Assembly (NCBI GenBank): GCA_903822175.1
Contig: CAIJOB010000009.1
Span: 1-64,000, forward strand
Origin: an uncultured Alphaproteobacteria bacterium
GTDB taxonomy: Bacteria > Pseudomonadota > Alphaproteobacteria > Caulobacterales > Caulobacteraceae
Direction: 5' to 3'
Length of the DNA stretch: 64,000 nt
The position numbers and the translations under genes are program-made. This document shows, one piece after another, positions 1 to 9,809 of the stretch (positions are counted from its first letter, which is position 1; each line of letters begins with the position of its first letter). The notes under the pieces were generated by a model that ran no database searches, had not been told where the DNA came from, and was given only the letters and a program-made list of their open reading frames with translations.

Positions 1-695
1 CAGGTGTGCACCGGCCACATCGGCATCTTCACCGCGAAGGAGGCGAAGAAGGCCAGCCACAGCCAGGTCTGCATCCCCACCGGGAAGCGGTACTGGAGCA
101 GGGTCGGGATGTCGGTGGTGCCGGCCTGCCAGTACATCGCCATCACGGCGAGCAGCATCAGCACCGATCCGAGCAGGGTGTAGAGGAAGAACTTGAAGCT
201 GGCGTAGATCCGCCGCGCCCCGCCCCAGATCCCGATGATCAGGAACATCGGCACCAGGCTGAACTCGAAGAAAATGTAGAACAGGATGATGTCGAGGGAG
301 ACGAAGACCCCGATCACCAGCGTCTCGAGGATCAGGAAGGCGATCATATATTCGAGGACGCGCTTCTCGATCGACTTCCAGGACGCGACGATACAGATCG
401 GCATCAGGAAGGCGGTCAGTAGGACGAACAGGACGGAGATGCCGTCGACGCCCATGCGGTAGTTGAGGCCCGCGAACCAGGGCGCCAGCTCATTGAACTG
501 GAAGCCGGCGTCGTTGCGATCGAACTGCACGACCAGCAGGACCGACAGCGCCAGCGTCGCCAGGGTGGTGACCAGCGCGATCCACTTCGAGGCCTCGACG
601 GACTTCGGATCGTCGGCCTTGCCGAACAGGCGCAACGCCAGGATGCCGGCGACGCCGAGCAGCGGGGCGTAGGTGATGAGGGAGAGAATGGGCAT
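1..695 (-). CDS. nuoM: NADH-quinone oxidoreductase subunit M (partial, N-terminal 231 residues)
   Basis: Antiporter-like proton-pumping membrane subunit of complex I, cut at its C-terminal side by the window edge. The visible part starts [14 protein letters not shown] and has several hydrophobic helices. It carries the conserved helix [17 protein letters not shown], whose Glu143 matches the essential membrane glutamate of this family. The chosen ATG lies 12 bases after the nuoL stop and has a purine-rich GGGAG upstream. It is last among the visible nuo genes; nuoN would be expected beyond the edge. Family assignment is secure from sequence and position. Confidence 0.96.
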   Translation of the reverse strand, partial: MPILSLITYAPLLGVAGILALRLFGKADDPKSVEASKWIALVTTLATLALSVLLVVQFDRNDAGFQFNELAPWFAGLNYRMGVDGISVLFVLLTAFLMPICIVASWKSIEKRVLEYMIAFLILETLVIGVFVSLDIILFYIFFEFSLVPMFLIIGIWGGARRIYASFKFFLYTLLGSVLMLLAVMAMYWQAGTTDIPTLLQYRFPVGMQTWLWLAFFASFAVKMPMWPVHT

Positions 696-709
696 GTGCT
701 TCGTCTCCC

Positions 710-2785
710 TTAAGCGTTCCAGGCCCAGAGGGCGTAGGTGAGGATCACGGCGACCCCCAGCAGCATCACGAAGGCGTAGTGGTAGAGGAAGCCGGTCTGT
801 AGCCGCCCTGCCCCCTTGCCGACCTGTAGCGACACCGCGCTGACGCCATCGGGGCCGAGGCCGTCGATGAGCTTCTGGTCGCCGCCCTTCCAGAAGAGGT
901 CGCCCAGCAGCTTGGCGCCCTTCACGAAGGTCGCGTCATAGAGCTCGTCGAAGAACCACTTGTTGTAGAGGAACAGATAGACCGGCCCCTTCTGGGCGGC
1001 CCACTTCGCGCCGATGCCTTCCTTGACGATGTACATCCAGGCGGCGAACAGCAGGCCCAGGACCGAGACGATCAGCGGCGACTGGGCGAGCCACCAGGGT
1101 GCCTCGACTTCCTTGAGGACGTGATTGTTGGCGGCGGTGAAGATCGCACCCTTCCAGAATTCCACGTGTTCCTCGCCGATGAACTTGCCGGCGAAGACGA
1201 AGCCCGAGGCGATGGCGCCGATGGCCAGCAGGATCAGCGGCAGGCGCATGGTCCAGGGGCTCTCGTGCGGCAGGTGGACGTGGTCTCCGTGATCAGGCTC
1301 GGAGTGGGTCTCAGCCGCGTGCGCGTGATCGTCGTGGGTGTGATCGCCGTGATCATGATCGCGGTTGTGCCAGTGATGCTCCAGGTCCTCGCTGGTCCAG
1401 CGGGCGTGGCCGTTGAAGGTGAAAAAGGCCAGGCGCCAGGAATAGAAGGCGGTCAGGCCGGCGACGAACACGCCCATGACAAAGGCGAAGTAGCCGATCG
1501 GGTCGCCCGCGTGGCCGGCGGCGTAGGCGGACTGGATGATCTGGTCCTTGGAATAGAAGCCAGCGAAGCCGCCGATCCCGGGAATGCCGAGGCCGGTGAT
1601 GGCGATGGTGCCGATGGTCATGACCCCGAAGGTCACCGGCAGGTACTTCGCCAGGTTGCCGTAGCGGCGCATGTCCTGCTCGTGGACCATGGCGTGGATC
1701 ACCGAGCCGGCGCCCAGGAACAGCAGCGCCTTAAAGAAGGCGTGGGTGAACAGGTGGAACATCGAGGCCTGATAGGCGCCGACGCCCGCGGCCATGAACA
1801 TGTAGCCGAGCTGCGAACAGGTCGAGTAGGCGATGACCCGCTTGATGTCGTTCTGGACGAGACCGACGGTCGCGGCGAACAGCGCGGTGATCGCGCCGAT
1901 GATGACGACGACGTGCTTGGCCACCGGGGCATATTCGAACATCGGCGACAGCAGGCAGACCATGTAGACGCCGGCGGTGACCATGGTCGCGGCGTGGATC
2001 AGGGCGGAGACCGGGGTTGGGCCTTCCATGGCGTCGGGCAGCCAGGTGTGCAGGAAGAACTGGGCCGACTTACCCATGGCGCCGATGAACAGCAGCGTGC
2101 AGGCGAGGTCCATCAGCCGGAAGCTCTGGCCGGCGAACTGCCAGGTGTCGCCGGCGTGGGCGGCGACCAACGGGAAGACCTGGGCGAACTGGATCGAACC
2201 CAGCGACCAGAACACCGTCATGATGCCGAGCGCGAAGCCGAAGTCGCCGACCCGGTTGACCACGAAGGCCTTGATCGCCGCGGCGTTGGCGGTGGGCTTG
2301 TGAAACCAGAAGCCGATCAGCAGGTAGCTGGCCAGGCCTACGCCTTCCCAGCCGAAGAACAGCTGCATGAAGTCCGCGGCGCTGATCAGGCTCAGCATGG
2401 CGAAGGTGAACAGCGACAGGTAGGCGAAGAAGCGCGGCTTGCTGTCGTCCTCGGCCATGTACCCCCAGCTGTAGAGGTGCACGAGGCTGGAGACCGTGGT
2501 CACCACCACCAGCATCACCGCCGACAGACCATCGAGCCGGAACGACCAGTTGGAGATGAAATTGCCCACGTGGATGAACGGGGCATAGACGTTGGTGAAG
2601 GGCTCGAGATGGCCCCAGGTCCACTGGCTGAACACCACCCAGGACAGGACCGCCGACAGCATCAGGAAGCCGGTGGTCACCGTCTGCGAGGCGACGTTGC
2701 CGATGCGGCGGCCGAACAGGCCGGCGACGACCGCGCCGATCAGCGGACCGTAGAGGATGATCGTGACGAGGAGCTTGGGATCCAT
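710..2785 (-). CDS. nuoL: NADH-quinone oxidoreductase subunit L
   Basis: Distal proton-pumping subunit of complex I, 691 residues, with many transmembrane helices. Key residues of the antiporter-like fold are present: Glu147 in [16 protein letters not shown] and Lys239 in [16 protein letters not shown], followed by the [19 protein letters not shown] signature. Between two late helices there is a loop with 14 histidines in residues 470-507, rich in Asp as well, which looks able to bind metal. The C-terminal part has the long amphipathic and anchoring helices expected for NuoL. It starts two bases after the nuoK stop. Confidence 0.97.
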   Translation of the reverse strand: MDPKLLVTIILYGPLIGAVVAGLFGRRIGNVASQTVTTGFLMLSAVLSWVVFSQWTWGHLEPFTNVYAPFIHVGNFISNWSFRLDGLSAVMLVVVTTVSSLVHLYSWGYMAEDDSKPRFFAYLSLFTFAMLSLISAADFMQLFFGWEGVGLASYLLIGFWFHKPTANAAAIKAFVVNRVGDFGFALGIMTVFWSLGSIQFAQVFPLVAAHAGDTWQFAGQSFRLMDLACTLLFIGAMGKSAQFFLHTWLPDAMEGPTPVSALIHAATMVTAGVYMVCLLSPMFEYAPVAKHVVVIIGAITALFAATVGLVQNDIKRVIAYSTCSQLGYMFMAAGVGAYQASMFHLFTHAFFKALLFLGAGSVIHAMVHEQDMRRYGNLAKYLPVTFGVMTIGTIAITGLGIPGIGGFAGFYSKDQIIQSAYAAGHAGDPIGYFAFVMGVFVAGLTAFYSWRLAFFTFNGHARWTSEDLEHHWHNRDHDHGDHTHDDHAHAAETHSEPDHGDHVHLPHESPWTMRLPLILLAIGAIASGFVFAGKFIGEEHVEFWKGAIFTAANNHVLKEVEAPWWLAQSPLIVSVLGLLFAAWMYIVKEGIGAKWAAQKGPVYLFLYNKWFFDELYDATFVKGAKLLGDLFWKGGDQKLIDGLGPDGVSAVSLQVGKGAGRLQTGFLYHYAFVMLLGVAVILTYALWAWNA

Positions 2786-2787
2786 CC

Positions 2788-3096
2788 TCAGCCCTTCATC
2801 ATCGAAGCGTCGTCCACGGCGATGTCGCCGCGATTACGGAAGAAGGTGACCAGGATCGCCAGGCCGACCGCAGCCTCGGCGGCCGCGACGGTGAGCACGA
2901 ACATGGCGAAGATCTGGCCGGTGACGTTGCCCAGGTAGGCCGAGAAGGCGACCAGGTTGATGTTCACGGCGAGCAGGATCAGCTCAACCGACATAAGGAT
3001 GACGATGATGTTCTTGCGGTTCACGAAAATGCCGAAGACCCCGATGGTGAAGAGGATCGCGGCGACCGCGAGATAGTGCTGCAGCCCAATGGTCAT
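2788..3096 (-). CDS. nuoK: NADH-quinone oxidoreductase subunit K
   Basis: Small membrane subunit of complex I, 102 residues with three transmembrane helices. It starts [20 protein letters not shown] and contains the typical stretch [18 protein letters not shown], whose membrane Glu is a conserved proton-channel residue in this family. Length is normal. Its start overlaps the nuoJ stop by four bases (ATGA), so the two are probably translationally coupled. Confidence 0.97.
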   Translation of the reverse strand: MTIGLQHYLAVAAILFTIGVFGIFVNRKNIIVILMSVELILLAVNINLVAFSAYLGNVTGQIFAMFVLTVAAAEAAVGLAILVTFFRNRGDIAVDDASMMKG

Positions 3097-3722
3097 GCGT
3101 CGATTCCTTCGCCGGGCTTGGGCGAGACCATGCGCATGCCGGTCTTCGGCGTGCGCAGCACCTGGTCCATGATGATCTGGCGCTTCACGCCGGGCTTGTG
3201 GCGGAGCGTCAGGACGATGGCCCCGATCATCGCCACCAGCAGCACCATGCCGGCCGCCTGGAAGAAGTAGACGTAGTGGGTGTAGAGCACGCGCCCGATC
3301 GCCTCGATGTTGCTCATGCCGGCCGTCGGGTCCTTGCCCATGGCCATCGGCGTATCGTTCAGCCGGGCCGCGCCCTTGGTGGCGACCGTGGTGGAGACGA
3401 TGATCATCTCGATGGCCAGGCCACCAGCGATCAGGCCGCCGAGCGGCATGTACTGCACGAACCCCTGGCGCAGCTGGGCGAAGTCGACGTCCAGCATCAT
3501 GACCACGAACAGGAACAAGACCGCGACGGCGCCCACGTAGACGACCACCAGCAGCATCGCCAGGAACTCAGCGCCCAGCAGCACGAACAGCCCGGCCGCG
3601 GAGAAAAACGCCGCGATCAGGAACAGCACCGAGTGCACAGGATTCTTCGCCGAGACGACCGCGAGCGCACTCGCGAGTGTCACCGCCGCCATCAGGTAAA
3701 ATGCGATCGCCTGCAGGGCCAT
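3093..3722 (-). CDS. nuoJ: NADH-quinone oxidoreductase subunit J
   Basis: Membrane subunit of complex I, 209 residues with five predicted helices. The segment with [18 protein letters not shown] is the conserved NuoJ helix with the pi-bulge region. The N-terminus [19 protein letters not shown] is typical of alphaproteobacteria. It overlaps nuoK by four bases and lies 63 bases downstream of nuoI, the longest gap inside the visible operon. Confidence 0.97.
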   Translation of the reverse strand: MALQAIAFYLMAAVTLASALAVVSAKNPVHSVLFLIAAFFSAAGLFVLLGAEFLAMLLVVVYVGAVAVLFLFVVMMLDVDFAQLRQGFVQYMPLGGLIAGGLAIEMIIVSTTVATKGAARLNDTPMAMGKDPTAGMSNIEAIGRVLYTHYVYFFQAAGMVLLVAMIGAIVLTLRHKPGVKRQIIMDQVLRTPKTGMRMVSPKPGEGIDA

Positions 3723-3785
3723 CAGCCGGTTCTAGCTCCCGTCGTTCGTCTTCAGATTCGCTTACGCAAAAGGCCCGGGCGGGTC

Positions 3786-4277
3786 TTAGCGATAGGGCGC
3801 ATCCAGTTCCAGATTCTTCGCGATCTCGCGTTCCCAGCGGTCGCCGTTATCCAGCAGCTTGGCCTTGTCGTAGTAGAGTTCATCGCGTGTCTCGACGGCG
3901 AACTCGGTGTTCGGGCCCTCGACGATGGCGTCCACCGGGCAGGCTTCCTGGCACAGCCCGCAGTAGATGCATTTGACCATGTCGATGTCGTAGCGGGTCG
4001 TACGCCGGCTGCCGTCTTCGCGGGGTTCGGCCTCGATGGTGATGGCCTGGGCCGGGCAGATGGCCTCGCAGAGTTTGCAGGCGATGCAGCGTTCCTCGCC
4101 GTTCGGATAGCGGCGCAGCGCATGCTCGCCGCGGAACCGCGGGCTCTGCGGGTTGCGCTCGTGGGGGTAGATCACGGTCGCCTTGGGCCGGGCCATGTAC
4201 TTCAGGCCAAGGCCGAGCGCGCCAGCGAAATCCAGCAGCATCGCGCCCTTCATCGCCTGTCCGATACGGCTGAACAT
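3786..4277 (-). CDS. nuoI: NADH-quinone oxidoreductase subunit I, 2x[4Fe-4S] protein
   Basis: Peripheral-arm subunit carrying clusters N6a and N6b, 163 residues. Two ferredoxin motifs are complete: Cys64, 67, 70, 74 in [12 protein letters not shown] and Cys103, 106, 109, 113 in [12 protein letters not shown]. Length and N-terminus ([20 protein letters not shown]) match the TYKY/NuoI family. The ATG shares one base with the stop of the preceding small lipoprotein gene (TGATG), so translation is probably coupled to it. Confidence 0.98.
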   Translation of the reverse strand: MFSRIGQAMKGAMLLDFAGALGLGLKYMARPKATVIYPHERNPQSPRFRGEHALRRYPNGEERCIACKLCEAICPAQAITIEAEPREDGSRRTTRYDIDMVKCIYCGLCQEACPVDAIVEGPNTEFAVETRDELYYDKAKLLDNGDRWEREIAKNLELDAPYR

Positions 4278-4486
4278 CAGGTCCCCTTGCAGACGTAGTC
4301 TTGGATGTATTGGCTATCGCCGCCGTCTTTCAGGACGAACTTGCCGCCCTTGGCCGCGCAGTCGGCGGATGCGCGTCTCAGGGTGTCGTAGTCGGCGGTG
4401 CCGGCGACGTTGGCGCCCTGCGTCTCAGCGCAGGCCGCGAGGCCAAGCGCGAGAGCCGTCAGTGCGGGCGCGAGCGCGCGCTTCAT
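4277..4486 (-). CDS. Small putative lipoprotein embedded between nuoH and nuoI
   Basis: A 69-residue protein, [20 protein letters not shown] then a short acidic mature part. The N-terminus looks like a lipoprotein signal with a possible lipobox, LGLAAC, and lipidation of Cys19. The rest has two further cysteines (Cys43 and Cys66), which could form a disulfide. Its ATG overlaps the nuoH stop (ATGA) and its stop overlaps the nuoI start (TGATG), so it is a true operon member rather than chance. I know no function. It may be a periplasmic accessory or assembly factor of complex I, but that is inference from position only. Confidence 0.82.
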   Translation of the reverse strand: MKRALAPALTALALGLAACAETQGANVAGTADYDTLRRASADCAAKGGKFVLKDGGDSQYIQDYVCKGT

Positions 4487-5556
4487 CCGATCACCGGAGC
4501 ATAGACGCGCCAGCCGGCGACCAGCGCCACGGCCACCAGCGAAGTCGGCAGAAACACCTTCCAGCCCAGGCGCATCAGCTGGTCGTAGCGGTAGCGCGGC
4601 ACCACGGCGCGGACCATGGCGTTCATGAAGAAGACGAAGAAGGTCTTCAGCACCAGCCAGAACAGGCCAAACAGGCTGATCAGGGTCAGCGGCCAGTGGG
4701 CGGTTAAGCCCGCGGTCGGGAACGGCGCCTGCCAGCCGCCGAGGAACAGGATCGCCATCAGCCCGCTCATCAGGATGATGTTGGCGGTCTCGGCCAGGTA
4801 GAACAGCATGTAGGGCGTCGAGCCGTATTCGATGGCGTAGCCGGCCACGAGCTCGCTCTCGGCCTCCGGCAGGTCGAAGGGCGGACGGTTGGTCTCGGCC
4901 AGGCCGGAGATGAAGAAGATCACGCCCATGGGGATCATCACGATCGCCAACGGCAGGTTGTGCAGGCCCGCGCCGCCGAAGATGTTCCAGTTCCAGAAGC
5001 CGCCGGCCTGCTTCTCGGTGATCGTCGTCAGATTCAGGCTGCCGGACAGCAGCACGACCGTGATGATCACGAAGCCGATGGAGACCTCGTAGCTGACCAT
5101 CTGCGCGGCGGAGCGGAGGGCGCCCAGGAACGGGTACTTCGAATTGGAGGCCCAGCCGCCCATGATGATGCCGTAGACGCCCATCGAGGAGACGGCGAAC
5201 AGATAGAGGATCCCCACATTGATGTTGGAGATCACCCAGCCGGGCGCGAGCGGCATGGCCGCCCAGGAGCCGAGCGCGAGCGTCACGCTGATCAGGGGCG
5301 CCAGCAGGAAGACGAACTTGTCGGCGCCGGCCGGGACCACCAGCTCCTTGATCAGGAACTTGCCGAGATCGGCAAAGGACTGCAGCAGGCCAAACGGGCC
5401 CACGACGTTGGGGCCTTTGCGCATCTGCACGCCGGCGAAGATCTTGCGGTCGCCATAGATCAGGAAGGCGACTGTCAGCAGCAGCACGACCGTGACCAGC
5501 AGGATCTGGCCGACGGTCAGCAGGGTCCAGCCGATGGGGGTGGTCCAGAAAGTCAT
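4483..5556 (-). CDS. nuoH: NADH-quinone oxidoreductase subunit H
   Basis: Membrane subunit that forms the quinone-binding chamber together with NuoB and NuoD, 357 residues with eight or more helices. Conserved stretches are [21 protein letters not shown] near the N-terminus, [20 protein letters not shown] (the quinone-proximal acidic loop) and the C-terminal [16 protein letters not shown]. Start [17 protein letters not shown] directly follows the nuoG stop. Confidence 0.97.
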   Translation of the reverse strand: MTFWTTPIGWTLLTVGQILLVTVVLLLTVAFLIYGDRKIFAGVQMRKGPNVVGPFGLLQSFADLGKFLIKELVVPAGADKFVFLLAPLISVTLALGSWAAMPLAPGWVISNINVGILYLFAVSSMGVYGIIMGGWASNSKYPFLGALRSAAQMVSYEVSIGFVIITVVLLSGSLNLTTITEKQAGGFWNWNIFGGAGLHNLPLAIVMIPMGVIFFISGLAETNRPPFDLPEAESELVAGYAIEYGSTPYMLFYLAETANIILMSGLMAILFLGGWQAPFPTAGLTAHWPLTLISLFGLFWLVLKTFFVFFMNAMVRAVVPRYRYDQLMRLGWKVFLPTSLVAVALVAGWRVYAPVIG

Positions 5557-7602
5557 CTATTCCGCCGCCATCTTCGCGGCGCCCGAAGCCTGGGCGGCGC
5601 ATTCGGCCATGGTCACGCTGGCGCGGGCGATGGCGTTGGTCTGGTAGAAGCCGGTGACGGCGCTGGCGAAGGGAGCGTCGGAGACCTCAGCCTTGCCACC
5701 CAGCGCGCCAAGATCGAGCCCGGCGGCGGCCTCGCGGCCGTCCACGTGGTCGATGCGGCCGAAGCTCGGGTGGTCAGCGAACAGCTTGGCGCGCAGGGCG
5801 TCGAGGCTGTCGTAGGGCAGCTTGGCGCCCAGGCGTTCGGAGAGCGCGCGCAGGATCGCCCAGTCCTCCTTGGCCTCGCCTTTCGGGAACACGGCGCGGA
5901 CGCCCTGCTGCACCCGGCCCTCGGTGTTGACGTAGAGGCCGTTCTTTTCGGTGTAGGCGGCGCCCGGCAGGATCACGTCGGCCTTGTGCGCGCCGCGGTC
6001 GCCGTGGGTCCCCAGATAGACAGTGAAGGCGCCCGAGGCCGAGGTGTCGATTTCGTCGGCGCCCAGCAGGAACAGCACGTCCGCACCGCCCTTGGCCGCC
6101 AGTTCGGCCGCCGTCTTGCCGCCCTCGCCCGGCGTGAAGCCGAGGTCGAGGCCGCCAACGCGGGAGGCCGCGCTATGCAGCACGTTCCAGGTCATGCCGA
6201 AGGTCTTGGCGATCGCGCCCGCCGCCTTCAGCACCGCGGCGCCGTCGGCGCGGGTCAGGGCCCCTGCCCCGATCACAATCGCCGGGGCCTTGGCGGCCTT
6301 CAGGGCGGTGACGAAGTCGGTCTTCGACTTGGCAAGGCTGGCCAGGCTCTTGGGACCCGCGCCCAGGTGTTCGTAGGGATAAGTCAGGTTGGTCTGCTCG
6401 CCGATGACGCCGACCTTCAGCGCGCCGGCCAGCCAGCGCTTGCGCAGGCGGGCGTTCAGCACCGGAGCTTCGGTGCGCGGATTGACGCCGACCAGCAGGA
6501 CGACGTCCGCCTCTTCGATGCCGGAGATCGTCGAATTGAAGAGCCAGCTCTGGCGGGGCCCGGCGCCAAGCGCCATGCCGTCTTCGCGGCAGTCGGTGGA
6601 TTGCACGCCCAGGCCCCGGAAGAGGTCCAGCGCCGCCTTCATGGACTCCGCGTCCTGCAGTTCGCCGGCGATGACGCCGATGCGGTCGGGCGCGGTGTCC
6701 TTCAGCTTGGTCGCGACGGCGTCGAGCGCCTCGGCCCAGGTGGCGGGGCGGAGCTTGCCGGCTTCGCGGAGGAACGGGCGGTCGAGACGCTGGCGCGCCA
6801 GGCCGTCGACAGCGTAGCGGGTCTTGTCGGAGATCCACTCCTCGTTGATGTCCTCGTTGATGCGCGGCAGGACGCGCAGCACCGCGGACCCGCGCGCATC
6901 CACCCGGATCGCCGAGCCCAGCGCATCCATCACATCGACGCTTTCGGTCTTCTTCAGCTCCCAGGGTCGGGCGTTGAAGGCGTAGGGCTTGGAGGTCAGC
7001 GCGCCCACCGGGCAGAGATCGATGATGTTGGCGGAGAGTTCCGAGGTCACGGCCTTGTCGAGATAGGTCGTGATTTCAACGTCTTCACCGCGAGAGATCA
7101 GACCGATTTCCGGCACGCCGGCGACCTCGGTGATGAACCGGACGCAGCGGGTGCACTGGATGCAGCGGGTCATGACCGTCTTGATCAACGGCCCCATGAA
7201 CTTCTCTTCGACCGCGCGCTTGTTGTCGGCGTAGCGGCTGTCGTCGCGGCCATAGCCCATGGCCTGGTCCTGCAGGTCGCACTCGCCGCCCTGGTCGCAG
7301 ATCGGGCAGTCCAGCGGGTGGTTGATCAGCAGGAATTCCATGACCCCGTGGCGGGCCTTCTTCACCATCGGCGTGTCGGTGAAGATCTCCATGTTCTCGG
7401 CGGCCGGCAGCGCGCAGGAGGCCTGAGGCTTCGGCGGGCCGGGCTTCACCTCGACCAGACACATGCGGCAGTTGCCGGCGATGGACAGGCGCTCGTGGTA
7501 GCAGAAGCGCGGGATCTCTTTCCCCGCGATCTCGGCCACCTGCAGGACGTTCATCCCGGGCTCGAACTCGACCTCGACGCCGTCGACCTTGCAAATCGGC
7601 AT
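5557..7602 (-). CDS. nuoG: NADH-quinone oxidoreductase subunit G
   Basis: Large iron-sulfur subunit of the NADH-dehydrogenase module, 681 residues. The N-terminal [2Fe-2S] ligands are Cys34, 45, 48 and 63. Then come the His/Cys N5 motif (NHPLDCPICDQGGECDLQDQ), the CIQCTRCVRF/CPVGAL N4 cluster motif, and a molybdopterin-oxidoreductase-like C-terminal domain without the cofactor-binding role. I start at MPICKVDGVEVEF, five bases past the nuoF stop with GGCGGAG upstream. A 13-codon longer reading would run into nuoF and has no family support. Confidence 0.96.
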   Translation of the reverse strand: MPICKVDGVEVEFEPGMNVLQVAEIAGKEIPRFCYHERLSIAGNCRMCLVEVKPGPPKPQASCALPAAENMEIFTDTPMVKKARHGVMEFLLINHPLDCPICDQGGECDLQDQAMGYGRDDSRYADNKRAVEEKFMGPLIKTVMTRCIQCTRCVRFITEVAGVPEIGLISRGEDVEITTYLDKAVTSELSANIIDLCPVGALTSKPYAFNARPWELKKTESVDVMDALGSAIRVDARGSAVLRVLPRINEDINEEWISDKTRYAVDGLARQRLDRPFLREAGKLRPATWAEALDAVATKLKDTAPDRIGVIAGELQDAESMKAALDLFRGLGVQSTDCREDGMALGAGPRQSWLFNSTISGIEEADVVLLVGVNPRTEAPVLNARLRKRWLAGALKVGVIGEQTNLTYPYEHLGAGPKSLASLAKSKTDFVTALKAAKAPAIVIGAGALTRADGAAVLKAAGAIAKTFGMTWNVLHSAASRVGGLDLGFTPGEGGKTAAELAAKGGADVLFLLGADEIDTSASGAFTVYLGTHGDRGAHKADVILPGAAYTEKNGLYVNTEGRVQQGVRAVFPKGEAKEDWAILRALSERLGAKLPYDSLDALRAKLFADHPSFGRIDHVDGREAAAGLDLGALGGKAEVSDAPFASAVTGFYQTNAIARASVTMAECAAQASGAAKMAAE

Positions 7603-7606
7603 GGGC

Positions 7607-8923
7607 CTACTCCGCCGCCTGCAGGGTGTGGCCCTGCACATGAGGTTTGCCGGCGCGGTACTGGGTGATGCGGTCCTCCACCTCGTGGCGGAAGTGGCGG
7701 AACAGGCCCTGGATCGGCCAGGCGGCCGCGTCGCCGAGACCGCAGATGGTGTGGCCTTCGACCTGAGAGGCGACGTCGAGCAGGAGGTCGATCTCGCTCA
7801 TCTCGGCTTCGCCGGTGACCATCCGCTCCATCACTCGCCACATCCAGCCAGTGCCTTCGCGGCAGGGCGTGCACTGGCCGCAGCTCTCGTGCTTGTAGAA
7901 GTAGGAGGCACGCGCGATCGCCTTCACCAGGTCCGCGTCCTTGTCGAACACGATCATGGTGCCGGTGCCGAGGCCCGACCCGCGCGCCTGCAGGTCCTCG
8001 TAGGTCATGATGGCGTCTTCGCACTGATCGGCCGGGATCATGCGCACCGAGATGCCGCCCGGGATCACCGCCTTCAGGTTCGACCAGCCGCCGCGCACGC
8101 CGCCGAAGTGGTCTTCGATCAGCTGCTTCACCGAGATGCCGACGGCGTCCTCGACCACGCAGGGCTTGTTCAGGTGGCCGGAGCCCGCGAACAACTTTGT
8201 TCCAGTAGATTTCTCGGTGCCGAACTGGGCGAACCAGCCGGCGCCCCGACGCAGGATGGTGCCGACGACGGCGATGGTCTCGACGTTGTTGACCGTGGTC
8301 GGGCAGCCGTAGATGCCAGCGCCGGCCGGGAACGGCGGCTTCAGGCGCGGCTGGCCCTTCTTGCCCTCGAAGCTTTCCATCAGGGCGGTCTCGTCGCCGC
8401 AGATGTAGGCGCCGCCGCCGTGCGCCAGGCGCACGTCGCAGTCCCAGCCGTGGACGTTGCCCTTGCCGATCAGCTTGGCGTCATAGGCCTGCTTGATCGC
8501 AGCCGTCATCCGCTCACGTTCGAAGACATATTCGCCGCGGATGTAGATGTAGGCGGTGTGGGCGCGCATGGCGCGGCAGGCGATCAGGCAGCCCTCGATC
8601 AAGAGGTGCGGATCGTTGCGCAGGATGTCGCGGTCCTTGCAGGCGCCCGGTTCGCTTTCGTCGGCGTTAACCAGCAAGTAGTGCGGCCGCTCGCTCTCCT
8701 GCTTGGGCATGAAGGTCCACTTCAGGCCGGTGGCGAAGCCCGCGCCGCCGCGGCCGCGCAGGCCCGACGCCTTGATCTGATCGCAGATCCAGTCCGGCGT
8801 CTGGGCGAGAATATCCTTGGTGCCGTTCCAGCAGCCACGCGCCTTCGCACCTTCCAGCCCCCAGTCGTGGCGGCCGTAGATGTTCAGGAAGATGCGGTCC
8901 TTGTCGGCCAGGATGCCAACCAC
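7607..8923 (-). CDS. nuoF: NADH-quinone oxidoreductase subunit F, NADH/FMN-binding
   Basis: Flavoprotein that oxidises NADH at the tip of complex I, 438 residues. The glycine-rich NADH site is [19 protein letters not shown]-binding sequence [15 protein letters not shown] follows. The C-terminal N3 [4Fe-4S] ligands sit in [10 protein letters not shown] and in the later HTICGLG. Start [17 protein letters not shown] is typical. It is separated from nuoE by a 69-residue membrane-protein gene, which is not the common enterobacterial arrangement. Confidence 0.97.
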   Translation of the reverse strand: MVGILADKDRIFLNIYGRHDWGLEGAKARGCWNGTKDILAQTPDWICDQIKASGLRGRGGAGFATGLKWTFMPKQESERPHYLLVNADESEPGACKDRDILRNDPHLLIEGCLIACRAMRAHTAYIYIRGEYVFERERMTAAIKQAYDAKLIGKGNVHGWDCDVRLAHGGGAYICGDETALMESFEGKKGQPRLKPPFPAGAGIYGCPTTVNNVETIAVVGTILRRGAGWFAQFGTEKSTGTKLFAGSGHLNKPCVVEDAVGISVKQLIEDHFGGVRGGWSNLKAVIPGGISVRMIPADQCEDAIMTYEDLQARGSGLGTGTMIVFDKDADLVKAIARASYFYKHESCGQCTPCREGTGWMWRVMERMVTGEAEMSEIDLLLDVASQVEGHTICGLGDAAAWPIQGLFRHFRHEVEDRITQYRAGKPHVQGHTLQAAE

Positions 8924-8925
8924 GC

Positions 8926-9135
8926 CTAAACTCCCTTATTCGGGCGGCGCAGGCTGGCGATAAGCCAGGTCTGCGCGCCGAAACCGATGACCAGAGCGGC
9001 GACCGCGGCGATGCGCGCCCAGCCCTGGCCGAATTGGAAATAGAGCACGAAGCTCGCGATGGCCGCCAAGAAGGCGACCCCGGACACGGCCATCATCATG
9101 ATGCCACGACGCTTCAGATCGGCGACGTCGCTCAT
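8926..9135 (-). CDS. Small two-helix membrane protein between nuoE and nuoF
   Basis: A 69-residue protein starting [21 protein letters not shown] short basic N-terminus is followed by two hydrophobic helices (about residues 11-33 and 40-61) and a basic tail, RRPNKGV. Its ATG overlaps the nuoE stop (ATGA) and nuoF begins three bases after its stop, so it is co-translated with the NADH module. I do not recognise a named family. A role as a complex I accessory or assembly factor is a positional inference. It could equally be an unrelated small membrane protein fixed in the operon. Confidence 0.8.
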   Translation of the reverse strand: MSDVADLKRRGIMMMAVSGVAFLAAIASFVLYFQFGQGWARIAAVAALVIGFGAQTWLIASLRRPNKGV

Positions 9136-9809
9136 GCTGGGGCCTTCGTCTTGGAAGGCTTCTCGGGCAGATTCGGGATCTTGATCTTCTTGGCGAGCGA
9201 GCCGTCGTAGAGCTTGGCGTCGGTCAGCGTGATCGGCGCGCCCTCCGGCGCCGAGCCCTGGCGCCCGATCGCCGAGCCGGGCTTGGGTTTCTTGCCGGCC
9301 GCGAAGTCGTCCAGCAGCTTCTCGAAGCTCTCCGGGGTCAGGTCCTCGTAGTAGTAGTCGTTGATAGCGGCCATCGGCGCGTTGGCGCAGGCGCCCATGC
9401 ACTCGACTTCCTGCCAGTAGAACTTGCCGTCGGCGCTGCGATGGTTGGAGGGGCCGAACTTGCGCTGGCAGACGGCCAGCAGGCCTTCGGCGCCGCGGGT
9501 CTGGCAGGGCGTGGTGCCACAGACCTGGACCAGGGCCACCTCGCCCACCGGCTCCAGCATGAACATCGTGTAGAAGGTGGCGATCTCCAGCACCCGGATC
9601 ACCGGCATGCCGAGCAGCTCGGCGACGGCGCGGATCGCCGGCTCCGAAACCCAGCCTTCCTGCTTCTGGACCAGCCAAAGGGTGGCGATCACCGCCGACT
9701 GTTGCCGGCCGGCCGGGAAATTGCCCATCCAGCCCTGGACGGCCTTCAGCGTCGCCGGCTTGAAGGCGAAACTGGCCGGCTGGTTTTGAGCTAAGCGGCG
9801 GACGCTCAA
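9132..9809 (-). CDS. nuoE: NADH-quinone oxidoreductase subunit E, [2Fe-2S], TTG start
   Basis: The 24-kDa-type subunit carrying cluster N1a, 225 residues. Cluster ligands lie in VCGTTPCQ and [10 protein letters not shown]; the thioredoxin-like domain covers about residues 20-175. The C-terminal tail is long and Lys/Pro-rich. I choose TTG at 9809: it gives the family-typical N-terminus SVRRLA...QPASFAF and its last bases form a TTGA overlap with the nuoD stop. No in-frame ATG gives this N-terminus. A longer reading upstream would lie inside nuoD. Confidence 0.93.
   Translation of the reverse strand: MSVRRLAQNQPASFAFKPATLKAVQGWMGNFPAGRQQSAVIATLWLVQKQEGWVSEPAIRAVAELLGMPVIRVLEIATFYTMFMLEPVGEVALVQVCGTTPCQTRGAEGLLAVCQRKFGPSNHRSADGKFYWQEVECMGACANAPMAAINDYYYEDLTPESFEKLLDDFAAGKKPKPGSAIGRQGSAPEGAPITLTDAKLYDGSLAKKIKIPNLPEKPSKTKAPA

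Noticed and set aside
1121..2938. A 605-codon open frame on the plus strand
   Set aside because: Antisense to nuoL and nuoK; low-complexity shadow.
4960..7668. A 902-codon open frame on the plus strand
   Set aside because: It lies antisense to nuoH and nuoG. In GC-rich DNA the reverse strand of a real gene often stays open. The translation is low-complexity Gly/Ala/Arg/Asp/His without a family, whereas nuoG/nuoH on the minus strand are unmistakable.
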